Below, piece after piece: positions 49,184 through 59,944 of a stretch of 64,000 nucleotides of DNA. Made by a program: the position numbers and the translations under genes. A model generated the notes under the pieces. It was given only the letters and a program-made list of their open reading frames with translations, was not told the DNA's origin and did not search any database. The stretch is from Trachelipus rathkii (taxonomy: Eukaryota > Arthropoda > Malacostraca > Isopoda > Trachelipodidae). The DNA lies in contig JABUQX010078628.1 in NCBI GenBank assembly GCA_015478945.1, positions 1-64,000 of the forward strand, given 5' to 3'. Position 1 is the stretch's first letter. Each line of letters begins with the position of its first letter.

Positions 49184-50042
49184 TTGTCTTTGCTAAAAAA
49201 TATGTTGGCCGGATGCCAATCGATGACCGAATTTCAAAAAGAAAGCTTAATGAAAACCTTCGAAACAAAACGAGAGAGAGCCAGATTCAGTTCCGAAGCG
49301 GCCACTGACATGCATCAAAAAATTTCGGAAAATACATCCTTGAAAATAATATCTACGGACGTCGAGAAAGGTATACTCCCAACCGGTTATTCTTGCAAAC
49401 TACACGACGTTAGAATATCTTCATTCAAATCGGAAGACGAAACCTACTCGAGAGACGATTGGATTAGGAAGAACGTGAGTCGAGGTCTTACTTTTATCGA
49501 GGTGAAAGGAGAGGAGGAACGACGGTTGGATATCGCTATATGCGGCAACAAAAAGTTTACGGGGCGAATCGGCGATGAAGATAATTTTCAACCCGAAAAC
49601 AATGAAGAATGGAAAAAGTTTTGCATCGATTCACCGGCGAAAGCCACTGAGGTTATTTGCATGACAAAAATCGACGGATGCTGCGGCCATTTCACTGTGA
49701 GGGAAATCGGGGGCGAGTACTACGTCATCGTCGGTTCTAAGAACGTACATATTATGGTGAAGACTCGCTCCGACATCGATAAATATTCGGGACACAAGTG
49801 CTTTATCGCGCGTTTGGTAGCGAAGGCGGTGCTAGATACCTTCGACCGAATGGACCCCGCCAAACTAAATATTTTGAAGCATTTCTTGAGCGTCACAAAA
49901 ACGACGGTGGTTTTCGAGTTATTAATGCCCGATCGTCCGCACATCGTCGTCGAAGAAATTCGCTCAAAGGAACCAGAAATCTACGGTTTGATGATGATTT
50001 CGTTCCCCGAAAAGGTGGCGGCGGTGGGTGGCCAAAGGGAGC

Positions 50043-50079
<37 letters not shown>

Positions 50080-50599
50080 ATCATTGACGACCGTCCCCCC
50101 TCAAGCGGGCCTGGAATTTTTCAAACTCTTCGAAATTTCAACACCGGAATACCACGCGATATCCCCCGAAGATGTGAAGAAAGAAATATCGAAAATCCGA
50201 AGGATCAAAAATTGCGAAGGGTACGTCCTGTATTACCTAATAGGCGATCGGACTATTGGAATGAAGAAGGTGAAAACTGTTTGGTACGTCGCCTTGCAAG
50301 CTCTTCAGATGAAGATTAACGGCGCGTTTAAGAGCAAAGAAAAGTCCCTGTCTTACCTCGTTGAAAGGAAACGGGATGTAGCAACCCTCTTTACTAACAT
50401 ACGCGAGGGTTTGGAACTTTGCGACGAGTGTGTAGACGAATGGATAAAACTGGCGACCGAATTTATTTTTTGGTTGAACGACAAAATTATAGCCGACGCG
50501 AAAACTCACCGCCCGAAAATACAAGATGACTTCTCTGGGTTGTGGGAAGATTATATGCAGTTGGGAAATCGAAAGGATGTCCAATTTTGTTGTTGCTGA
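49184..50599 (+). CDS. RNA-ligase-like covalent nucleotidyltransferase (Rnl1-like)
   Basis: An open frame of 471 codons; the first ATG is at 49,202, six codons in. Motifs in order: KIDG at residues 162-165 (motif I, Lys162 being the likely AMP-accepting lysine), FELLMPDRPHIV from Phe244 (motif III region, as in T4 Rnl1-type ligases), CEGYVLYY with Glu345 (motif IV), and MKKVKTVWYV with Lys362 and Lys364 (motif V). This order and spacing fit RNA ligases that seal RNA ends through ligase-AMP. An acidic run of 11 Asp (residues 288-298, a (GAC)n tract) is inserted between motifs III and IV. No kinase or phosphatase domain is attached. It ends with three Cys. AATAAA signals follow at 50,688 and 50,780. 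A wrecked copy lies at 2.68-3.35 kb. It could also be a capping-enzyme-like or DNA-ligase-like relative; intact motifs suggest activity. Confidence 0.75.
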
Positions 50600-51104
50600 C
50601 GAAGAAGGAAGTGGGCGATTTCTTATAACGATAAAAAAATACCAACTTATAAAAACGCTTTCATTCTTGGTTATTTATAAAAAGTTTAATAAAAAACCAT
50701 TCCATTTAAAGAAAATTTAATTAAAAACCTGTATATAAAAAAAATATTGTACATTGATGTATAAAATATTATATATTTGAATAAAAAGCAAAAAAAAACT
50801 AACTGCCTATAAAAAGGAGCGGGAATGTTATATATTTTATTCAATAAGAAGATTGGCTACGCAGAACATCCTATTTCCGTATAAAATGAAACTCCCACGC
50901 ACTTACAAAAGACAAAGGAAAAAACACGTGAATATAAATAACGACACAAAATGAAATTTAAAATCAAGATATAAAATTCACCTCACCACAGGTTTAAAAT
51001 AGTATCTTTGCATATATCGCAACATAAATCGACGATACGAAACACTTAAAAGGCTTTGAAAATGCACTTCATTAGCTTGTTGTGATGCTCTTAATATCGC
51101 ACCC
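50600..51104. other. Intergenic spacer between convergent genes
   Basis: AT-rich. It holds AATAAA on the plus strand at 50,688-50,693 and 50,780-50,785 for the ligase gene, and AATAAA on the minus strand (TTTATT at 50,836-50,841) that could serve the convergent gene ending at 51,105. No ORF of note. Confidence 0.5.
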
Positions 51105-51794
51105 TCAAGTCGATAGTCTTCCTTGAACCATCAATGGATACATCTCGATGTCGTCAGCATCAGCGATAGCAGCCGCGGCTACGGCGTTATCGTCGCTGGC
51201 GTGTTCCTCTTCGTTTCTCAGCGGTGGCGCTAGTTCGTATTTAGAGAAACGTTCGTAGATAGAAAAGGTGTTATCGTTCTGAATAGCCTTCATCAATTTT
51301 TCGAACAGAGTTACTGGCATTGACGTCTGCAAGAAATTCTGAAAGCTATCCGAGACGCCCTCGCTATCTACACCTTCTTTCAACTCCCTCAGCACGCCTT
51401 TCGTGTCCGGATCGTAATGAGAAACGTAATCCAAAATCATGTGAATATGGTAGCAAATAGACTGGAGATCATAGGCGTTCTTAGTGTTTAATTCTCCGAG
51501 CGTTTCTCGTATTAGCTCTGGTGCACTCTGTCTTAGAATATTCCCGCTACGCTTCAAATCCAAGACTTCGACATCGAATGGTATGGCCTACGCCTCGTGC
51601 AAATATCTTTCTTCGTAGAGCTCCAAATGAAGTTTGTTCATAATAGATTTATTTATTACGCTTAACATATCATTTTTTGGGGTTCCGAAATTGCTCTTGT
51701 AGAACGGGAAGAAAATGGACGTGCTCATAATCATTTGTACATCCTCGTCGAACGTGTTGAAATTTTGTTCGATGCTCGTACGAATGGATTTCAT
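51105..51794 (-). CDS. About 230-codon helical protein interrupted by one in-frame TAG
   Basis: Two ORFs (51,794-51,588 and 51,563-51,105) lie in the same frame and are split only by TAG at 51,590-51,588; the eight codons after the TAG remain open. Together they form one gene of about 230 codons starting at the ATG 51,794-51,792. The product is mostly helical and acidic, with FPFYKSNFGTP near the start, a Tyr/His-rich helix in the middle, and an Ala run (AVAAAAIADADD) near the C-terminus. No domain is recognised. The frame is open a further 18 codons upstream of the ATG, into satellite-like sequence containing (GATAAA)2. It is convergent with the ligase. The TAG may be a base error or a real nonsense mutation. 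Confidence 0.6.
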
Positions 51795-51839
51795 TTCTTC
51801 GGCACGCCTAAAAAGGGCTATTTCTTTATCTTTATCGTT

Positions 51840-52050
51840 TTAAAGGGAAACGAAAAACAGCCTAACGTGAACGCACGACACTTTTTCGGGTATAAGCTAT
51901 CGCTGAACCAAATATAGTAACGTTTGATCGGGAACTAATATAGGTCGAAGGTCTAAGTGCGAATATCTAAAAATTCCCAAAGTCGATATAATATTTTTTC
52001 GAAATTTGAACTTAGACCTTCGACCTATATATTAGTTCGCGGGAAACGAT
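51840..52050 (-). repeat. Partial palindromic satellite unit
   Basis: Contains AAAGGGAAACGAAAAACAGC, TATCGCTGAACCAAATATAG, GGTCGAAGGTCTAAGTGCGA, a short AT linker, and then the next unit's terminal repeat (AACTTAGACCTTCGACCTAT). It is about two thirds of a unit and lies between two minus-strand genes, so it may overlap the promoter of the 51,105-51,794 gene. Confidence 0.8.
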
Positions 52051-52245
52051 TCGGTTCAACAGCGAGGTGTTCAACGCGTTGAGTGAAAAGAAACCTCGCC
52101 CTAAATCGAGCGAGATAAAATAGTAATAAAAATGAAATAATTTATTTTATATTTTATATTTTAGCGCGTTGTTTATTATAATTATATACATATATAATGG
52201 AAGAAATTTAGATTATAAATAAAGAATGAAGCAAATGATTATTTT

Positions 52246-52737
52246 TTAATTTCCTATTATTTTTCCTTTCAAATTAGTCATTTTACCGAGTAGAATCCAA
52301 TCTGCGTTATACGGTTTTTTGATCGAGGAAGAGAGCAATCTTTTCGCGTTTCGCTTTCTGATCGTAGGGTCGTCGTTCCCTTTGCTGAAAGGGTTAGTAG
52401 CATCATCATCAGCAGCAGCAGCAGCAACAGAAGCATTTGAATCGGTCCTCGAATCCGTCGAGGCACTCGCTCGATTTAAATTCTCAAAGAGCTTCGAATA
52501 AATGTCGAACACGAGGCCGATACCTTTAATCGTGGCACTAGAATCATCATTCGTCAAATAAAGCTCTCCCACCCACTGTTTGTTCATATTGGAAATAAAC
52601 TCCTTTCGAATGTCGTACTCTCGCGAGTACCTAGATAATGACGAAGGGGAAGATTTTTTTTTATCACGCTCTTCGCTCTCGAGTAACAAGATTATTTCGT
52701 TCGACCTCGCTTTCGTGACGCCTTTCGCGTCACGCAA
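52246..52737 (-). CDS. 163-codon ORF with poly-Ala run, N-terminus unresolved
   Basis: The codon use resembles the other genes here. The product is highly charged (Lys/Arg/Asp/Ser), with WVGELYLTNDD near the middle, a predicted helix (FDIYSKLFENLN), an Ala run followed by Asp, and a basic C-terminal part. The frame opens at a TTG and is preceded by only six further codons before a TGA; there is no ATG, so a 5' exon or a frame error is likely. No family is recognised. It shares strand and low-complexity style with the gene at 51,105-51,794. Confidence 0.55.
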   Translation of the reverse strand: MRDAKGVTKARSNEIILLLESEERDKKKSSPSSLSRYSREYDIRKEFISNMNKQWVGELYLTNDDSSATIKGIGLVFDIYSKLFENLNRASASTDSRTDSNASVAAAAADDDATNPFSKGNDDPTIRKRNAKRLLSSSIKKPYNADWILLGKMTNLKGKIIGN

Positions 52738-53170
52738 CTCGATTTTGTAAGTTACACTTCAAATAATTCTTCCCCGTTTCAAACACTAACGAGAATCTAG
52801 TCAAACATTAAATTATTTACCCGTTTCGCCTATATATATAACCACTCCACAATACACTCTATCCCCATAATAATATATATACCACTATAACACGATATTA
52901 TACTAATATATAATATATTATATAATATATATTTATAATTAATATACTATCTATATAATATACATTAATCCTAATACTATACTATTATATATTTCGCTAT
53001 GCTGTTATACCACCTCATCCTTGATCTGTCTCATTTTGATCTGGCTAATGATGTCATCTGACAATTAGAATTACGATAACAATACACAGATTAAACACAC
53101 ACGAACAGCATCACAACCACTACAACAACCCATGTTTACCAATACACAACACGAAAAAAAATTGACGCCT
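52738..53170. other. AT-rich spacer without gene
   Basis: Contains imperfect (TA)n from about 52.83 to 52.99 kb and nothing recognisable otherwise. Confidence 0.5.
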
Positions 53171-53174
53171 GCTG

Positions 53175-53570
53175 ACAGTAAAGACAGTAAAGAACGTAAA
53201 GACTGTAAAGACGCTCGCGCAACAGAAGAGTGGTGAGGGGGAGAACCCCACACACAATCTACCACAAAACCACGCTTGACAACGTCTTACGGTCCCTTAG
53301 GGTATGTAAACTAACAATTTTAATAAAAATATGACTGAATCAGTAGATCAATAGATAAGTAGATCAATAGATCAATAGTATAAAAATTATAAGGGTGGTT
53401 GACTGGTGTTTGATTTACTGATTTCTGATTTAGGGTAATGTAAACAACAATTTTAATAAAACAAATATGACTTGAAATCATAGATAAATAGATCAATAGA
53501 TCAATAGATCATAGATGGTTAGGAACGGTGGTTGGATGTGGTTTGGATTTACATGATTTACTGTTTAAAG
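53175..53570 (+). repeat. Short tandem repeats and a 140-bp direct duplication
   Basis: A (GTAAAGACA)n-like run lies at 53,177-53,212. Then a segment starting at TTAGGGTATGTAAACTAACA (near 53,297) is repeated from TTAGGGTAATGTAAACAACA (near 53,435). Each copy contains AATTTTAATAAAA, an AGATCAATAGATCAATAG run and a GGTGGTTG block. The minus-strand ORF at 53,071-53,265 is not supported. Confidence 0.75.
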
Positions 53571-53639
53571 TCATTGTATGTAGTACTTTTTACATATACA
53601 CAAAAAAATAACATTATTATTGAATTTTCCACACAAAAC

Positions 53640-53800
53640 ATAACCACCGAAATATTTTAGCGTTCGCGCACGCGCCGTATATTCGAGCCTGCGGTGCTTT
53701 CGCGCCAGCGTGCTCTCGCGTGGGTGAACCCGAAGTCTTTTTGAACCCGAGTCTTTTGACTGGTCGACCGCGGACGGTCGCAGTACCTTGCAGTTTTAAA
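53640..53800. other. GC-rich patch
   Basis: A GC-rich island (GCGTTCGCGCACGCGCCGTA and following) in AT-rich DNA, with a direct repeat of GAACCCGA(A)GTCTTTT. No ORF above 60 codons. It may be a gene remnant or a regulatory element. Confidence 0.4.
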
Positions 53801-54994
53801 CCCTTTACTTAAGTAACTTAAAGTGTACTTACGAGTAAGGACTCTGTACTTCTAAGATGTTTCATCGTATTAAGTAGCTTACTACTTTCATGTACAGGGC
53901 TAGCAAACATGCGGCTCAGCTTACATTCTCACTTAATAATATAGCTCATAGCTACTTATATATGTACCGTTAGGTACTACTCGATCAGTTAACTATTGAA
54001 CCCTCTGTTCGCGTACTACGCCATAACCATTGAATAACGTGGCTACTAAACTCCACGTACATAAGTGGTATAGGTATAGCAAGGTGAGTGAGGTGTGGTT
54101 ACATGACAACATAAGTTTAGGTCTATAAAACACACTCGGGAATGTATATTAGTTATTGACGTAATAAATCAAAGGGGTGATGGGGATGAACAATAACCGG
54201 GTAGGTAAAAATACTGTGACCGAGTACAGTAATAGTGTCATATAGAGTCAATATGAGTTAGGTTACAGGTATATATAAATCAACATACTCATCAACCTAT
54301 CCTAACGTAATCATTGGCGAATCAATTAGAATATAAGTGGGACCCTGGGTGAATCTCAATGACCCCAAATAATATAAATCAGGCTAGCTAATACCTGATA
54401 AATACTATACCTGAGACAAGTATAGTACTCACTCATTGTCACGAGTAGATTAGTCCAATATATATCACTCCAGAAAGACTGCTAGGTAACATAGGGTGAG
54501 CTCGTGAGCCCTGGCCTACAGCCATGTAATCTAGTTAAATTACGTCAAATAGGGGGAGCTTTAAATAAATAAGCTGATGATAATGATAAATATATATACC
54601 TAACTAACACACTATTAATTAAATTGAGTAGGGCACGGCTATTTTTTTAGGTATATATAGTAATAAATCGCTTTCATAGAAAGATTAACATAATGAGATA
54701 CTAATTATCTAATGTTACACATTAGTACTTTATCACATAGACACACGTATAATATACATTGAGCGATCCATTATAGAAATATGAGACCATATATACTACT
54801 ATATAATTACTAGGGACCTAATCCCCTAAGTGGTTAAGTGTGCCACTAGACCGAATAAGTACCTCCAAAGAGTAGCTTACCGCGTGGTACTGTACCCAAA
54901 TTATCTTACATTATCACAGGTAAAAGATCGCTGTGGAGCAAATAGCGGTACTACACGTGGTGTAACCGCTATCACCTTTGAGTAATCCGTGTAT
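53801..54994. other. No recognisable gene
   Basis: Noisy AT-rich sequence. A hairpin pairs ATAGCGGT (54,942-54,949) with ACCGCTAT (54,965-54,972). Nothing else is supported. Confidence 0.45.
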
Positions 54995-55007
54995 TATATT
55001 AGTGCAT

Positions 55008-55048
<41 letters not shown>

Positions 55049-55255
55049 TATATATATATATATATATAAACATATACATAATTAATATATTAATATATTA
55101 TATATTATATATATTATATATATATAATATATATAATAATATATATTATGATATATATATATAATTATAATAATAATATTTGTATATTAATATATATAAA
55201 TATTTATATATATATATTTATATATATATTAATATAAGTATTAAATATATATATT
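54995..55255. repeat. (TA)n-rich microsatellite
   Basis: Mostly TA with short interruptions. Confidence 0.85.
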
Positions 55256-55682
55256 ATGCTCAAGCTTTTCTGTTTTACACCAAATGGTTATACTAGTTGT
55301 ATTAATTTTTTTTGTTTAAATATTGGTGATAATAAATTAATACCAATAGGTAATTTTATATTTAGGCATTAAAAATGTTTTCAAAGTATTTTTAAAATAA
55401 TTTTAAAAAATCACATTTTTGTTAATATCGTTTTAAAAAGAATATATCGAAAAGTACTCAAGATCCTTACTAATGAAATAAAACCAATTACATAAGTCCA
55501 TTGTATAATCATAAGCGTATAAAGTTTATTATAAAAATGTATAACAAAAATAAATAAATAAAAAAACATTTTTTTTCAATAAATTAAATATCTCAAAAGT
55601 ACGACACTTACAGAAACCAAATTGCAAATTTGGAATCAGCGGTATAAAGCTTATTACAAATTATGTAAAAAAAAATAATTGT

Positions 55683-55880
55683 GAACTCGAGCCGACGGGG
55701 GACAAGGGGGGGACGTTTCCATACCCCGTAGGGGAGGGGCCGAGGAACCCCCGCGAACACCCAATACAAAGAGCGGGGTTTCCGGAGACCCTCTCCCGGA
55801 GGGGTGGAAATAGTCCTACCCTTCGTTCCCCGGAAGGTCGAGAGACCCGACTCCTGCCATCTTTGCTGTTTACCTTGGTA
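55683..55880 (+). repeat. GC-rich dispersed repeat, copy 1
   Basis: Marks are CTCGAGCCGACGGGGGACAA, GTAGGGGAGGGGCCGAGGAA, AGAGCGGGGTTTCCGGAGAC and GACCCGACTCCTGCCATCTT. Related copies lie at about 57.0 (inverted), 58.3 and 59.95 kb, alternating with (TA)n tracts. No coding frame persists. Confidence 0.6.
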
Positions 55881-56039
55881 TTCTTTAGTTAAAAAAAAAA
55901 TAAAAGTTACGGATCCGTAACAACGTAACTGGTCCTATATCATTTTTTAATTTTATTGCTGTCTGAGAAAATCATTTGTTGTTATCAAAATGCAGCAATA
56001 TATTAAAAAAAATTCAAATAACAAATTGTTGTAAAACAA

Positions 56040-56588
56040 AAGGTCATATATCATATAATATTATATATCTTATTATATATAATATATTAATATATATTAT
56101 ATATATCTATATTCTAAAATATATATATATATTATATATATAATATAATATATATATATATATATATATATTTATTATTATATTATATATATATCTATAT
56201 TATTAATATATTATATATATATATATTATTAATATAATCTTATTATCTGATATATATATATATATATATATAATATATTATATATATATATATAAATATT
56301 ATATATATATATTATTACTATATATATATATATATATTTATATATTATAAATATATATATATATATTAATTATATATATTATAATATATATACAGTATAT
56401 ATATATATATATATTATATAATATATATATATATATTATAATATATATATATATTAATATATATTATATTATTTTAATATATAATTATATATATTAAATA
56501 TATATATATATATTTATTATATATATATATAATATTATATATAATATATTATATATTATATTATATATATTATATATTATATATATTT
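56040..56588. repeat. (TA)n-rich microsatellite, about 550 bp
   Basis: The longest TA tract of the window, lying midway between GC-rich copy 1 and the inverted copy at 57.0 kb. It could extrude as a cruciform. Confidence 0.85.
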
Positions 56589-56995
56589 AAGATTTTAAAA
56601 ATTAGCAAATATCCTTTAAATCATTATGGAATAATTTTCTTATCCCTGTATTTCTATTAATTTCACCCGCCAAAATTAAATTCACAATGATATGAAATTT
56701 TATCATCTTTACAGTACCTATTTTCCGTGATTATCTATATAATTTAATATCTTCAAAAATGCTCCTAGGACTGTGTTTAACTATATTTTGGTCATTCTAA
56801 AGCAACCCATTGTACAGGTATCCACACGATGTATTTTTAACTATAGATGGTTGTACCAGGAAATCTTGTGGTTTACGTCCACTTATGGTAATTCTCTTAT
56901 AGTTAAAGGTAATACCAAGTATAAGTATGGAAATATAAACTTATACTATATTTTATAAATACTAAGTGCGATTTACCATAAGTAAATATATACCG
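56589..56995. other. No recognisable gene
   Basis: Relatively clean AT-rich DNA. A 61-codon ORF (56,773-56,958) has no domain and is not supported. Confidence 0.4.
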
Positions 56996-57130
56996 CAGAA
57001 GATGGCAGTAGTCGGGGATCATCATCGGCTACATAAGTGGGACTGACGTGGAGGGACTTTCGTTCCTATATGGAATTATACCTCTGTCACTACAGGTCGG
57101 CTTCGTAAGCCACCTCCCTAAATTATGGGA
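56996..57130 (-). repeat. GC-rich dispersed repeat, inverted copy 2
   Basis: The reverse complement reads CCCCGACTACTGCCATCTTC, matching CCCGACTCCTGCCATCTTTG of copy 1. The remainder is diverged. It is placed symmetrically with copy 1 around the 56.04-56.59 kb TA tract. Confidence 0.5.
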
Positions 57131-57534
57131 AATAATAATAATAATTTTAGTCTAAAATAACTTATCTTATGATGCAGGAAACCAGAATTGAAGATAGATT
57201 AAAAGGTACTGGAGTGAATTTTGCAGCCCCCCTGGTCTATGCATGTTAAGGATATTAATGGAGGTACATCTTGTGTATTCTAGATAAGTTTTGACACTCG
57301 GTCATATTGACGTGATTATATTCGTTACTTGTTATTTTTATGCACTCTTTTATCATTGGAGAAACCATTTCTATATATACCAGAATCCCTCTGCTTATCT
57401 GCACACTCTCATGCATCTTTCTTCGCGGATAGCGGTATCAAGTACAATTAATCTGTCTGAATCTTACTGACAGTCATCTCTCGTGTGCACTTACTCTCTC
57501 TTATCTCTCAATAATTCTCATCTACTCTTAATCT

Positions 57535-57790
57535 ATATGATATATTATATATATACTATATATCATATATATAATATTATATATATATATTTATATATAT
57601 TATTATATAGTATATAATATAATATATTATTAGTATATATATATATTATTATATATTATATTATATATATTATATATATATATATTATTATGTATTAATA
57701 TTATTATATCCTTTATATATATTATATATATATATTTATATTATTGTAATATAAATATATATTATTATATATATATTTATATATATATGG
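57535..57790. repeat. (TA)n-rich microsatellite
   Basis: TA-dominated with short interruptions. Confidence 0.8.
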
Positions 57791-58074
57791 TACCGTCTGG
57801 TTATAGCCTTCATATAATGTATCTTAAAATTAATTATATATAGCTTATCATAGTTATTATTAACGGATAATATACTATTAGGCTAGGATAATGATATGGT
57901 ACTGGTTTATATAATAGTTTGATGCACTAGGACATAGTATAAAAAAAAAAAAAAAAAAAAAAATAAAAAAATATAATATATTTTAAAAAAAATCATACAG
58001 ATAGCTATTGAAAAAACGAAAATATTATTGGTCTATGTTAAAAATTTCACATAGAAAGTATAATATAAAAAAAA

Positions 58075-58275
58075 ATATATATTTATTGTATAATATATAT
58101 TATATAGTTATATGATTACGTATCATATACTATAGGATAAATAAACCTAAATTAGAACAATTCTATTATTCTATGTTATATATATATTAGATACTTATCT
58201 ATTAAACATTATTGCTATAATATAATATATATCAGGGTGACTAAGTAGATATATTATATATATATATATATATAA
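58075..58275. repeat. Interrupted (TA)n tracts
   Basis: Several short TA runs in AT-rich DNA, preceded by an A-homopolymer at about 57,942-57,965. Confidence 0.6.
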
Positions 58276-58400
58276 TATAGGGCTTAGTAGTCTCAGGTAC
58301 GGGGAACATATATAGGGAGTAGTGATATTTTTAGGGATACGTTTTCATAAACTACTGTAGGGGAGGGCGAGGAATCTATATACTATAGTACGACATACTC
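58276..58400 (+). repeat. GC-rich dispersed repeat, copy 3 (diverged)
   Basis: TGTAGGGGAGGGCGAGGAAT aligns with CGTAGGGGAGGGGCCGAGGAA of copy 1, followed by a spaced CACAAATACAA matching CACCCAATACAA. Only parts are recognisable. Confidence 0.45.
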
Positions 58401-59160
58401 ACAAATACAATTATTATAGTACTAGGTGATTTATTCTTATACGTGTAGTAACCTCCCGGATATGGTGAGTAGTAGATATGTGATATCTATATATATATAC
58501 TTACGTAGATCGAGAGAAGCAAAGACCGAGAGACCTACATGAGCAGTGAATAAACCATAGATACAATAAGAATGGACGAGTGATAACAATATATAAAACC
58601 TTTTTATAATTTTTTTATTCTTGACAGACTCTATCAAACTTAAATTTCTATAGGACAAATAAATTGTTTTCTAAAAATATGTATAGGAAAAATAATAATT
58701 AGGGATTCATAGATAGATGTTATAAGATAATGTATCTAGAAGTTTCATATTGCATAACTTAGAACGACAGTAAATATCTATATAAAGGTTCTCTACAATA
58801 GTCTATTATATTTACATTTCATAATATATTAATAATAATATATTTATTATTACTTTATTTTTATTTATTTATTTTATTATATATATATTATATTATATCT
58901 ATTTATGTTGAAATTTATTTCCAAGGATTCAAAAATGATTATATACCTTTTCGCTTCCTAACCATTGTAAGTTTTGATATATATCAAATTATTTTTTATT
59001 TTTTATTTTATTTATTTATTTATGGTTTTATTTATTTTATTAATACACATTTAAGGGTGAATAACTTTGTGGACTTTTAGCTTATACGACTGTTTAATAT
59101 ATCTTTTTAACCTTGTTTGTCTATTATAGTTTTTAAGATACATTATGTAAACGGTCTATG
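58401..59160. other. No recognisable gene
   Basis: AT-rich with T-rich TTTATTTATTTA runs near 58.86 and 59.0 kb. The 73-codon ORF at 58,437-58,658 is not supported. Confidence 0.4.
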
Positions 59161-59164
59161 ATAA

Positions 59165-59462
59165 GTACGTGATATATATATTGCTGACCTAAAATATATA
59201 TATATATATATTGATATATAATTATATATATATTATTAATAATAATAATTATATATATATATAATATTTATATATATATATAGGTATATTATATATATAA
59301 TTATATTATATATTTATATATTATATTATATTAATATATAAATTATAATATATATATTTATATTATATATATATATATCTATATATATAATATTATTTAT
59401 ATATATATATAATATATATATTATATATTATTATATTATGTATATATATATTTTATATAAAT
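59165..59462. repeat. (TA)n-rich microsatellite
   Basis: TA-dominated tract with short interruptions. Confidence 0.8.
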
Positions 59463-59940
59463 TGTGAAATCTAGACGTATGATATATGCAGTTACTTATT
59501 AATTTGTATTCTAAATGCGTATTAAATGCTTAAATTAGTAAATAACGAATACATTGGTTCTGTGTGATAATGCTGGTGTTTACCAAAGTTTGCCTCTAGT
59601 TAAATGTTAAATAAAAAATAAAAAATTAAAAAAAAAAAAAATAAAAAAAAAAAAATATTAAAAATATTATATTCTCAAAAACAACTATAACTACAGTCAG
59701 ACACCCAGGAAATACCATTTTTTAAGGATCCTGGTAAAATTAATCACATAAGAAATGTAAAAAAAAAAAAAAAAAATTAATTGTTATCAATAATTATATT
59801 ACATGAGATAATTATGATAGTAGGACTATTTTAGTAGACCTTATTATTGTGTTTTCTCGTTAAAATGTATAATTAATTATAGTACTTACATTGAATATTG
59901 TTTTTATATAATTATATATATATTATACTTTAACATATAC
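59463..59940. other. AT-rich spacer with A-homopolymers
   Basis: A-runs at about 59,625-59,655 and 59,758-59,777; no gene is seen. Confidence 0.5.
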
Positions 59941-59944
59941 TTAG

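Larger units (their letters stand above)
30470..49720 (+). repeat. Right arm of giant inverted repeat
   Basis: Partner of the left arm (2,680-23,220) in opposite orientation. This arm is much cleaner from about 34.9 kb onward and carries the complete coiled-coil gene, the readable satellite array and the intact ligase gene. Its inner part (30.5-34.8 kb) is poor, so each arm preserves what the other lost. Confidence 0.85.

Noticed and set aside
49798..50319. 173-codon plus-strand ORF and Arg-rich minus-strand ORF inside the ligase gene
   Set aside because: Frame shadows of the ligase; the Arg runs come from the (GAC)n tract in other frames.
52278..52501. Leu/Met-rich and Ala/Ser-rich ORFs overlapping 52,246-52,737
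   Set aside because: Shadows of the poly-Ala codon run of the minus-strand gene.
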